Shown one piece after another: positions 26,521 to 33,603 of a stretch of 49,480 nucleotides of DNA. The notes below the pieces were generated by a model, which saw nothing but the letters and a program-made list of their open reading frames with translations, was not told where the DNA came from and did no database searches. Position 1 is the stretch's first letter. The number at the start of each line of letters is the position of its first letter. A program made the position numbers and the translations under genes. Origin of the DNA: Mycobacterium sp. WUMAC-067 (GTDB taxonomy: Bacteria; Actinomycetota; Actinomycetes; Mycobacteriales; Mycobacteriaceae). The stretch covers positions 1 to 49,480 of the forward strand of contig NZ_JAEKMI010000036.1 of NCBI RefSeq assembly GCF_020217485.1. Direction: 5' to 3'.

Positions 26521-27705
26521 TCACAGCCCGGGCTGGTCGTCGATGATGCCCAGCCATATCTGCGCGACGTCGATGGCCACCTTCTCACTGATGAAGGCGT
26601 GCTGGGTTCCGGTGTAGATGTCACGGAAGGCGCGTTCCAGCCGGCTGCCCTCCCGGATCGAGCTGGTCCCCGCGACCAGGTGGGCCCACTCGGCGCAGCC
26701 TCGGGCGGTGTCGGTGGCGTAGACGGCGGCCACTCGCATGTCGGCGCGCAGGGCCGGCGTGAGCTCCTCCCCCGACGCCACCGCCGCCTCGGCGGTGGTG
26801 AACGCGTCGAGCACCAGCAGGCGGGCCGCTCGCCAGGCCGCTCGGTGGTGCGCCAGTCCCTTCTGGAAGGTCGGGCGGCTGGCCAGCGACGCCATGTCGC
26901 TCATCCGGAATTTCGTCGCGGCCAGCTCTTGCACGTCGTCGAGCATGCTCTTGGCCACCCCCAGCGCCCACGAGGCGTGCCCGGCGGCGCTGACGGGCAT
27001 CAGGCCCATCCGGGTGGCCGGCGACGTGCCCCGGTACGGGCGCCGCGTGAACAGTTCGAACGTGCGGCCGGCGGGGACGAACACGTCGGTGGCGCTGTAG
27101 TCGTAGGAACCGGTTCCCTTGAGCCCCTGGACAAACCAGCCGTCGTCGAAGCTGATCTCGGACCGGGGAATGATGGCAACCCGCATCTCGGGGAAACCCT
27201 CACTGATCCAGCGCATCTCGCCGTTGTCCGTCGGAAGGAATCCGGCCGCAACGTATTGCGAGTGCCCGATCCCCGGACCGAAGTTCCACGCCCCGGTGAC
27301 GAGGTAACCGCCGTCGACGGCCGACCCCTGCCCATTGGGAAAGAACTGACCGCCCATGGTGACGCGGTTGTCGTGGGCGGTGAACACTTCGGCGAAGCCC
27401 TCGTCCGGCAAGTACGCGGCGGCCGCGAAGGACGACGGCAGATTGGCGATCCCCACCCAGCCGAACGAGCCGTCCTGCCAAGCCATTTCGATCCAGGTTT
27501 CGATCATCTCGGTGAAGGACGGCTCGACGCCGCCGGCCACGACCGGGTTGAACGCGGACATCAGCCCGCTGGCCCACATCTCGTCGACGATCGCCGGAGT
27601 CAGGGTGCGCAAGCGTTCGGATTCGGCGGCCTGGGCAGCCACCAGCTCGCGCATACCGCGCGCCAGCGAAACGACCCGGTTTTCGGTGTCGGCGATCGAC
27701 GTCAT
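26521..27705 (-). CDS. Acyl-CoA dehydrogenase-fold flavin monooxygenase-like protein
   Basis: A 394-residue protein of the acyl-CoA dehydrogenase superfamily. The N-terminal helical domain (MRELVAAQAAESERLRTLTP) leads to GGVEPSFTEMIETWIEMAWQ and GSFGWVGIANL. The beta domain has VDGGYLVTGAWNFGPG, and the C-terminal helices end with AGTSSIREGSRLERAFRD. This pattern fits the HsaA/HpaB-like branch, where a reduced flavin from a partner reductase hydroxylates an aromatic ring, more than a true acyl-CoA dehydrogenase. No reductase gene is adjacent. It is divergent from the NYN-domain gene. Confidence 0.78.
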   Translation of the reverse strand: MTSIADTENRVVSLARGMRELVAAQAAESERLRTLTPAIVDEMWASGLMSAFNPVVAGGVEPSFTEMIETWIEMAWQDGSFGWVGIANLPSSFAAAAYLPDEGFAEVFTAHDNRVTMGGQFFPNGQGSAVDGGYLVTGAWNFGPGIGHSQYVAAGFLPTDNGEMRWISEGFPEMRVAIIPRSEISFDDGWFVQGLKGTGSYDYSATDVFVPAGRTFELFTRRPYRGTSPATRMGLMPVSAAGHASWALGVAKSMLDDVQELAATKFRMSDMASLASRPTFQKGLAHHRAAWRAARLLVLDAFTTAEAAVASGEELTPALRADMRVAAVYATDTARGCAEWAHLVAGTSSIREGSRLERAFRDIYTGTQHAFISEKVAIDVAQIWLGIIDDQPGL

Positions 27706-27781
27706 GAGGGTGACCGTATCAACCAGCCGACGCACGACGAATGAAAATCGCGCGTCACGCCGCGTCGCTTACCGTGTATTC

Positions 27782-28162
27782 GTGCGCTGGATCGTTGACG
27801 GCATGAACGTGATCGGGAGCCGGCCCGACGGCTGGTGGAAGGATCGCAACGGCGCGATGGTCGCGTTGGTGCAGCGCCTGGACCGATGGGCAGCCACCCA
27901 AGGAGACGGGGTGACCGTGGTGTTCGAACGTCCGCCCGCGACCGCCCTCACCTCATCGGTGGTCGACATAGCCCACGCCCCCAGGGCCGCCGCGAACTCG
28001 GCCGACGACGAGATCGTCCGGCTCGTCGCGGCCGACGCCCACCCGCACGACATTCGCGTCGTGACATCCGACCGAACCCTGGCCGAGCGAGTGCGAAGCC
28101 TGGGCGCCTCGGTGCACCGGTCGGAGAGCTTTCGCGACCTCGTCGACCCGCGCGGCCGATGA
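27782..28162 (+). CDS. NYN/YacP-like PIN-fold protein
   Basis: A 126-residue protein of the NYN/YacP ribonuclease-like fold. The acidic residues expected in the metal site are visible in WIVDGMNVIG, in SADDEIVRLVAADA, and in RVVTSDRTLAERVRSLGA. YacP relatives cut or mature RNA; activity here is inferred only. The GTG start lies just after a TACCGT box (27770-27775), consistent with a leaderless message. Its stop overlaps the start of the nitronate monooxygenase-like gene (ATGA), so the two are coupled. Confidence 0.78.
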   Translation: MRWIVDGMNVIGSRPDGWWKDRNGAMVALVQRLDRWAATQGDGVTVVFERPPATALTSSVVDIAHAPRAAANSADDEIVRLVAADAHPHDIRVVTSDRTLAERVRSLGASVHRSESFRDLVDPRGR

Positions 28163-29133
28163 GTACCGCCGGCGGAGCCCCAGCGCCCAACCGGGTGTGC
28201 ACGCTCGCGGGCATCGACATCCCGATCATTCAGGCGCCGATGACCTACATCGCCGGCGCCCAGCTGGCCGCGGCGGTATCGAACGCCGGCGCCCTGGGAA
28301 TCATCGAAACCACCTCGGATCAAGGTCGAGCCGACCTGCGGCGCGTGCGTGACCTGACCGACGGCGCCGTCGGCGCCAACATCGCCCTGCTGTTCAACCG
28401 TGATCCCGCCATGCTGGATCTGCTTGTCGCCAACGACATTCGGTTCGTGACCACCTCGGCCGGGGACCCCTCGCTGTTCACCGATCGGCTGCACGACGCG
28501 GGCATCACGGTCTTCCACGTGGTGGGTACCCTGGCCGCGGCGCGCAAGGCCGTCGACGTCGGCGTGGACGGGCTCGTGGTCGAAGGCGTCGAGGGCGGCG
28601 GATTCAAGAACCGCTTCGGTGCCTCCACCATGGTGCTGTTGCCCTTGGTGGCGGCCCACGTCGACGTTCCGATCGTGGCCGCCGGCGGGATCTGCGACGC
28701 CCGGTCGATGGCGGCCGCCTTCGTCCTGGGCGCCGAGGCGGTGCAGATGGGCACGCGGTTACTCGCCTCGGCGGACTCCCCCGTGCACGGCAACCTCAAG
28801 CGAGCGGTCGTCGAGGCCGACGAGACGGGGACGGTCCTGCTCCCCCTCGACGGCAAACGAATGATGCGCGTCATCCGCACGCCCGCGGCCGAGCGGCTGG
28901 ACACCGCGACGTCGGCCGGCGAGGGCGCGGCGGCGCTGCAACGCGTGCAGCGGCTCTACTTCGAGGGCGACCTGGACGCCAGCGTCGCCAACACCGGCCA
29001 GGTGGCCGGCCGTATCCACGACCTGCCCCCGGCCGCCGACATCATTGATCAGATGTGGAAAGGCTGCCGCGAGGCGCTGGCCGCCACCGCCGACCGCCTC
29101 GGGACGGTCGGCGATGGCGAGGCCGGCGCCTAG
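28159..29133 (+). CDS. Nitronate monooxygenase-like FMN protein
   Basis: A 324-residue TIM-barrel flavoprotein of the nitronate monooxygenase / 2-nitropropane dioxygenase family. IPIIQAPMTYIAGAQLAAAV and NAGALGIIE bind FMN at the N-terminus. VEGVEGGGFKNRFG and VPIVAAGGICDARSMAAAF form the phosphate-binding side, and LGAEAVQMGTRLLA is the usual closing motif. The typical catalytic His in GGHxG is not present in the same form (GGGFK here), so the substrate may differ. It converges on tpx with 13 bases between stops. Confidence 0.85.
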   Translation: MSTAGGAPAPNRVCTLAGIDIPIIQAPMTYIAGAQLAAAVSNAGALGIIETTSDQGRADLRRVRDLTDGAVGANIALLFNRDPAMLDLLVANDIRFVTTSAGDPSLFTDRLHDAGITVFHVVGTLAAARKAVDVGVDGLVVEGVEGGGFKNRFGASTMVLLPLVAAHVDVPIVAAGGICDARSMAAAFVLGAEAVQMGTRLLASADSPVHGNLKRAVVEADETGTVLLPLDGKRMMRVIRTPAAERLDTATSAGEGAAALQRVQRLYFEGDLDASVANTGQVAGRIHDLPPAADIIDQMWKGCREALAATADRLGTVGDGEAGA

Positions 29134-29146
29134 CTGTCCGGCGAGA

Positions 29147-29641
29147 TCAGCCCGCCGCGGCCAGCGCCGCGTCGTAGTTGGGCTCCTGCGCGATCTCGGG
29201 CACCAATTCGGTGTAGGCGACATTGCCGTCGGCCCCGATCACCACGATGGCCCGCGCGAGCAGCCCGGCCATCGGGCCGTCGGTGATGGTGACGCCGTAA
29301 TCCTCGCCGAAGCTGTCCCGGAACGCCGACGCGGTCTTGACGTTCTCGATGCCCTCGGCGCCACAGAAACGCGCCTGCGCGAACGGCAGATCCTTCGAGA
29401 CGTTCACCACGGTCGCCCCGCCCCCGGCGGCGCGCTCGTTGAAGGTCCGCACGCTCGTCGCGCAGACCGGGGTGTCCACGGACGGAAAGATGTTGAGCAC
29501 CACGGGCTTACCGCCGAACTGCTCACTGCTGACCGGGGCCAGATCGCCGCCCGTCAGGCTGAAGCCGGGGGCTTTGGATCCGACGGCAGGTAGCTCGCCG
29601 ACTGTGTTGATCGGGTTTCCACGCAACGTTATCTGTGCCAT
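29147..29641 (-). CDS. tpx: Thiol peroxidase Tpx
   Basis: Thioredoxin-dependent 2-Cys peroxidase that reduces hydrogen peroxide, organic peroxides and peroxynitrite. The 164-residue protein is very close to M. tuberculosis Tpx. Peroxidatic Cys60 lies in PSVDTPVCATS, and resolving Cys93 in ARFCGAEG. Residue 80, a third cysteine in M. tuberculosis, is Asn here (ATVVNVSKD). The end VPEIAQEPNYDAALAAAG is nearly unchanged. The start MAQITLRGN aligns with known Tpx. It is divergent from a GlxA-type regulator gene, as in the M. tuberculosis Rv1931c-Rv1932 pair. Confidence 0.96.
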   Translation of the reverse strand: MAQITLRGNPINTVGELPAVGSKAPGFSLTGGDLAPVSSEQFGGKPVVLNIFPSVDTPVCATSVRTFNERAAGGGATVVNVSKDLPFAQARFCGAEGIENVKTASAFRDSFGEDYGVTITDGPMAGLLARAIVVIGADGNVAYTELVPEIAQEPNYDAALAAAG

Positions 29642-29761
29642 GCGCACAGTCTGCCAACACCGCCCCGGACGCCCCGGGGCAGGGTCGGCGCAGGCCTTCG
29701 TGTCCTAATTAGTGGGATACATGGCGTAGACGACACGCCCGATGTGTCCAACACTGGGTTC

Positions 29762-30712
29762 ATGCCTCGCAAGGTGGTCATCGCCGGTTACCCCGGCGTG
29801 CAGGCGCTCGACGTGATCGGGCCGCACGACGTGTTCACGACCGCATCGCTGTTGACGGGCGGCAGCTACGACGTCACCGTCGCCTCGGTCGACGGCCAAC
29901 CGGTGTCGACGGCCACCGGGCTGGCCCTCGTCGCGACGCCGTTGCCGGGTCCGGGCGAGCCGATCGACACGGTCGTGCTGCCCGGCGGCGCGGGCGTCGA
30001 CGCGGCGCGGGCCGATGCCGAGCTGGTGGCCTGGGTCAAGGCCGTCGCCGGACATGCCCGCCGCATGGTGACGGTGTGCACCGGCGCGTTCCTTGCCGCC
30101 GAGGCGGGTCTGCTCGACGGGCAGCGCGTGACCACGCACTGGGCCTTCGCCGAACGTCTGGCGAGCGAGTTTCCCGCCATCGACGTCGACGCCGACCCGA
30201 TCTTCGTCCGCACCTCGGACACCGTATGGACCGCCGCGGGGGTCACCGCGGGAATCGACCTCGCCCTGGCGCTGATCGAGGAGGACCACGGCACCGAGGT
30301 CGCCCAGACGGTGGCTCGCTGGCTGGTGCTGTATCTGCGCCGGCCCGGCGGACAGACGCAGTTCGCGGCGCCGGTGTGGATGCCGCGGGCCAGGCGCGAC
30401 TCGATTCGCGAGGTGCAGGAGACGATCGAGGCCGAACCGGGCGGCCCGCACACCGTCGACGATCTGGCCCGCCGGGCCGCGATGAGCCCGCGCCACTTCA
30501 CCCGGGTGTTCACGGCCGAGATCGGTGAGGCGCCCGGCCAATACGTCGAGCGCATCCGCACCGAAGCCGCGCGCCGACAGTTGGAGGAGACCGACGACAC
30601 CGTCGTCGCGATCGCCGCCCGATGCGGCTTCGGTACCGCGGAGACGATGCGCCGCAATTTCCTTCGCCGCGTGGGCATTTCGCCCGACCAGTACCGCAAG
30701 GCCTTCGCTTAG
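29762..30712 (+). CDS. GlxA-type transcriptional regulator (DJ-1 + AraC)
   Basis: A 316-residue regulator homologous to Rv1931c. The N-terminal 180 residues are a DJ-1/PfpI-like sensor (VVIAGYPGVQALDVIGPHDV, and VTVCTGAFLAAEAGLLDG as nucleophile elbow). The C-terminal 100 residues are an AraC DNA-binding domain (VDDLARRAAMSPRHFTRVF, VVAIAARCGFGTAETMRRNF). A GTG six codons upstream is an alternative start. The next gene, 18 bases on, is a stand-alone DJ-1 protein, likely the target of this regulator. The tpx gene is divergent. Confidence 0.88.
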   Translation: MPRKVVIAGYPGVQALDVIGPHDVFTTASLLTGGSYDVTVASVDGQPVSTATGLALVATPLPGPGEPIDTVVLPGGAGVDAARADAELVAWVKAVAGHARRMVTVCTGAFLAAEAGLLDGQRVTTHWAFAERLASEFPAIDVDADPIFVRTSDTVWTAAGVTAGIDLALALIEEDHGTEVAQTVARWLVLYLRRPGGQTQFAAPVWMPRARRDSIREVQETIEAEPGGPHTVDDLARRAAMSPRHFTRVFTAEIGEAPGQYVERIRTEAARRQLEETDDTVVAIAARCGFGTAETMRRNFLRRVGISPDQYRKAFA

Positions 30713-30730
30713 CCGGAAAGGACGACACCA

Positions 30731-31474
30731 ATGACCCAGATCGCCATCGTGGCCTATCCAGGATTCACCGCGCTGGACATGATCGGCCCCTACGAGGTGT
30801 TGCGCAACCTCCCGGGCGCCGACGTGCGGTTCGTCTGGCACGACGCCGGGCCGATCACCGCCGACTCCGGCGTGCTGGTCATCGGCGCCACGCACTCGCT
30901 GGCCGAAACGCCTTCTCCCGACGTGATTCTCGTCCCGGGAGGCCCCTCGACCCCGGTCCATGCGCGCGACGACGCGCTGCTCGACTGGCTGCGCCGCGCG
31001 CACCGCACCGCGAGCTGGACGGCGTCGGTGTGTTCGGGCTCGGTGATCCTGGCGGCCGCGGGGCTATTGCAGGGCCGGCGGGCGACGTCGCACTGGCTGA
31101 CGATTCCCGCGCTGAAAGCCTTCGGCGCCGTTCCGGTGGGAGACGAGCGAATCGTGCACGAGGGCAACGTCGTCACCAGCGCGGGCGTGTCCGCCGGACT
31201 CGACCTCGCGCTGTGGCTGGCCGGACAGATCGGCGGCGAAAGCCGCGCCAAGGCAATCCAACTCGCGCTCGAATACGACCCGCAACCACCGTTCGACTCG
31301 GGCCACATGTCGAAGGCGTCGGCGACCACCAAGGCCGCGGCGACCGCGCTGCTGTCCAAGGACAGCGTGAAGCCGGCCAACGTGAAGGCCACGACCTTGC
31401 TGGCCTGGGAGCAGGCGCTGGGCAAGGTCCGGTCGCGGCGCCGGCGGCACGTCAGCCCGGTGGTCGCGCGCTAA
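30731..31474 (+). CDS. DJ-1/PfpI family protein (isonitrile hydratase-like)
   Basis: A 247-residue enzyme-like protein homologous to Rv1930c. IAIVAYPGFTALDMIGPYEV opens the fold, and the nucleophile elbow is SVCSGSVILAAAGLL with Cys101. This elbow and the following GRRATSHW resemble Pseudomonas isonitrile hydratase, whose catalytic cysteine is also number 101 from memory. The C-terminal 60 residues are Lys/Ala-rich and not part of the DJ-1 core. A good ribosome site (GGAAAGGA) precedes the ATG. It forms an operon with the GlxA regulator. Confidence 0.82.
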   Translation: MTQIAIVAYPGFTALDMIGPYEVLRNLPGADVRFVWHDAGPITADSGVLVIGATHSLAETPSPDVILVPGGPSTPVHARDDALLDWLRRAHRTASWTASVCSGSVILAAAGLLQGRRATSHWLTIPALKAFGAVPVGDERIVHEGNVVTSAGVSAGLDLALWLAGQIGGESRAKAIQLALEYDPQPPFDSGHMSKASATTKAAATALLSKDSVKPANVKATTLLAWEQALGKVRSRRRRHVSPVVAR

Positions 31475-31482
31475 CACCAACG

Positions 31483-31540
31483 CCGAGTGTGCGATTCACG
31501 ACGCGACACGCTGGTGATGCGTCGCAGACCGCACGCTCGG
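31483..31540. repeat. Inverted repeat between convergent genes
   Basis: Arms 31483-31504 (CCGAGTGTGCGATTCACGACGC) is given by position and begins CCGAGTGTGCGATTC; it pairs with 31519-31540 at 17 of 22 positions around a 14-base spacer. It lies between the 3' ends of the DJ-1 gene and the NTF2-like gene and shares sequence with the repeat at 20594-20658. It probably forms a bidirectional terminator hairpin. Confidence 0.55.
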
Positions 31541-31550
31541 GTCGGCCTAG

Positions 31551-32027
31551 TTAGGCGTTGGGCTGCAGGATCTCGGTCGTGGCGAGCTGCCCGCCGGCCT
31601 GCATCCAGGCCGCGACGACACGGGGTGCGTCACGGTCGGGGTTGTAGATGTCCTCCTCGCTGGAGAACAGGCCGTCGCCGGCGTAGACCAGCCGGGTCCA
31701 GTTGGGGAACCAGAACGGTTCGCCGTCCGGATCGGTGGGGTGGTCCAGCAGGTTCTTGATCATGACGACGACGGCGTCGTTGTCCTCGTCGTGGGCGATC
31801 CAGTCGTTGGGGAAGCGCATGTGCGGAAACGGCGCCATCACCGCGACGATCCAGTCCCGCACCGCCTCGCGCCCGTGGAAGACGCCGTAGTGATGCTCGG
31901 TGTAGACGACATCTTCGGTGAACAGATCCGCGAACGGGCGCCAGTCGCCCGACGCGCTGCACCCTTCGACGACCTTGGTGTAGTTCTCGACGGCTTCGTC
32001 GATTTCTGCCCTGGTGAATTTGCCCAT
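31551..32027 (-). CDS. NTF2/SnoaL-like protein
   Basis: A 158-residue cone-fold protein. The first helix is EIDEAVENYTKVVEGCSASG, then DWRPFADLFTEDVVYTEHHY and GVFHGREAVRDWIVAVMAPF, the standard SnoaL/NTF2-like pattern. Such proteins can be small-molecule isomerases, hydrolases or binding proteins; none is indicated. It corresponds in position to Rv1929c. TAGTGT (32035-32040, minus strand) sits seven bases before the ATG, so the message is probably leaderless. It is divergent from the SDR gene, 59 bases away. Confidence 0.8.
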   Translation of the reverse strand: MGKFTRAEIDEAVENYTKVVEGCSASGDWRPFADLFTEDVVYTEHHYGVFHGREAVRDWIVAVMAPFPHMRFPNDWIAHDEDNDAVVVMIKNLLDHPTDPDGEPFWFPNWTRLVYAGDGLFSSEEDIYNPDRDAPRVVAAWMQAGGQLATTEILQPNA

Positions 32028-32086
32028 AGCGGACACACTAGAACGTGTTTCGGTTTTGGGTTGCCGGTTGCGAATAGGGTTATCGA

Positions 32087-32857
32087 ATGAACGTGTGGGA
32101 CCTGTTCGACTTGCGCGGCAAGCGCGCGTTGGTGACCGGCGCGTCCAGCGGCATCGGCAAGCAGGTGGCGCAGGCGTATCTGCAAGCCGGCGCCCAGGTC
32201 GCCCTTGCGGCACGGAATTTCGAAGCCTTGCAACGCATCGCCGGCGAGCTGTCCGCAGACGGAGAAGGCAACGTGGTGCCGATCCGTTGTGACGTCACGC
32301 AACCGAACCAGGTGGGCACCATGGTGGACCGGGTGATCGCGGAGTTGGGCGGCATCGACATCGCCGTGTGCAACGCCGGGATCATCGCCGTCACCCCGAT
32401 GCTGGAGATGTCACCGGAAGAATTCCAGCGCATCCAGGACACCAACGTGACCGGAGTCTTTCTCACCGCGCAGGCGGCGGCCCGGGCGATGGTCCGGCAG
32501 GGACACGGTGGCGCCATCATCACCACCGCCTCGATGTCGGGCCACATCATCAACGTGCCGCAGCAGGTCGGCCACTACTGCGCCTCCAAGGCGGCCGTCA
32601 TCCATCTGACCAAGGCGATGGCCGTCGAATTCGCGCCCCACAACATTCGGGTCAACAGCGTCAGCCCCGGCTACATCCTCACCGAACTCGTCGAGCCCCT
32701 CGAGGAGTATCACCGCCTGTGGGAGCCCAAGATTCCGCTGGGCCGCATCGGCCGGCCTGAGGAACTCATCGGCCTCTACCTGTATCTGGCCAGCGAGGCG
32801 TCCAGCTACATGACCGGTTCGGACCTCGTGATCGACGGCGGGTACAGCTGCCCGTAA
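32087..32857 (+). CDS. Short-chain dehydrogenase (Rv1928c homologue)
   Basis: A 256-residue classical SDR. ALVTGASSGIGKQVAQAY binds NAD(P), NAGI is at strand 4, TTASMSG carries the catalytic Ser, and YCASKAAVIHLTKAM carries the Tyr-x3-Lys pair; it closes with TGSDLVIDGGYSCP. The substrate is unknown, possibly a gluconate- or sorbose-type polyol or a lipid alcohol. TAGGGT (32075-32080) is exactly six bases ahead of the ATG, consistent with leaderless transcription. Position and length match M. tuberculosis Rv1928c. Confidence 0.9.
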   Translation: MNVWDLFDLRGKRALVTGASSGIGKQVAQAYLQAGAQVALAARNFEALQRIAGELSADGEGNVVPIRCDVTQPNQVGTMVDRVIAELGGIDIAVCNAGIIAVTPMLEMSPEEFQRIQDTNVTGVFLTAQAAARAMVRQGHGGAIITTASMSGHIINVPQQVGHYCASKAAVIHLTKAMAVEFAPHNIRVNSVSPGYILTELVEPLEEYHRLWEPKIPLGRIGRPEELIGLYLYLASEASSYMTGSDLVIDGGYSCP

Positions 32858-32864
32858 CGGGACG

Positions 32865-33542
32865 TCAGCGCTCGATCTCGCCGGAGATCCCGCGTTCGAT
32901 GTTCGCCCGTGCGCCCGACGGCAGCACCAAGAGGCCGTCGAGTTCGTTACGGGCCACCTCGTAGGCGCGCTGACGTTCGTGCGCCGCCGCCGCGGGGTCG
33001 GCCGCCACCCGAAGCAGGCTCTGCGCGCGGGCGATCCGTTGCTGATCCGCCCGGGAAAAGTCGTTGCGGCGTCGGCGCATCGCCTCGGCCTCCGCGGCGT
33101 TGAACGCGGTCGCGTAATCCTCGACGGCGGCCATGTATTGCGCGGCGGCTTCCCGATCGTCGAGGAGATCTTCGGCCTTGACGGGCCGCAGGAAGTCGGC
33201 GCGGAGTTTGGCTTTGTGGAACGCGACCGTCAGCGCATCGCGCATGTCGGTCATGAGCGGAAAGTCCAGGAGCTTGGCGACGTCGAGTTCGTACTCGAGC
33301 CAACGATCGTCGGTGCGGCGGTGTTCGTCGAGGACACGCCGGATCGCGCGCCATTGGGCCGCGTGGTTGTTCGCGGCGGCTGGGCCGGCGGGCGCGTCGG
33401 GCAGCGGTGTCCGCTCGGATTCCCGCGCCCGCTCGTCGGCGCGCCGCCGGTAGGCGCCGAACGCACGCACCGCGGCCACGATCGCGCCCGTCAGCGGCAG
33501 GATGAGGATCAGCAGCTCCGCCAATCGGAATAGCAAGCCCAC
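32865..33542 (-). CDS. Membrane-anchored hypothetical protein (Rv1927-like)
   Basis: A 225-residue protein with one N-terminal membrane segment (LAELLILILPLTGAIVAAV, about residues 7-25) followed by a long, charged, mostly helical cytosolic part. I see no catalytic motif. The helical part contains EYELDVAKLLDFPLMTDM and an Arg-rich RRRRNDFSRADQQRIARAQS. The start is GTG. By position it matches M. tuberculosis Rv1927, of unknown function. The last codons are seven bases from the SDR stop (convergent). Confidence 0.7.
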   Translation of the reverse strand: MGLLFRLAELLILILPLTGAIVAAVRAFGAYRRRADERARESERTPLPDAPAGPAAANNHAAQWRAIRRVLDEHRRTDDRWLEYELDVAKLLDFPLMTDMRDALTVAFHKAKLRADFLRPVKAEDLLDDREAAAQYMAAVEDYATAFNAAEAEAMRRRRNDFSRADQQRIARAQSLLRVAADPAAAAHERQRAYEVARNELDGLLVLPSGARANIERGISGEIER

Positions 33543-33603
33543 ATGGCCAGGATGCCATCAGGACGGTCGGTGTCCGGCCTGCTCCGCCGCCGCGCGAATC
33601 CGA

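Noticed and set aside
29700..29720. Possible GlxA operator around TAATTA
   Set aside because: The arms GTGTCC and GGGATAC pair poorly; not enough symmetry to claim a site.
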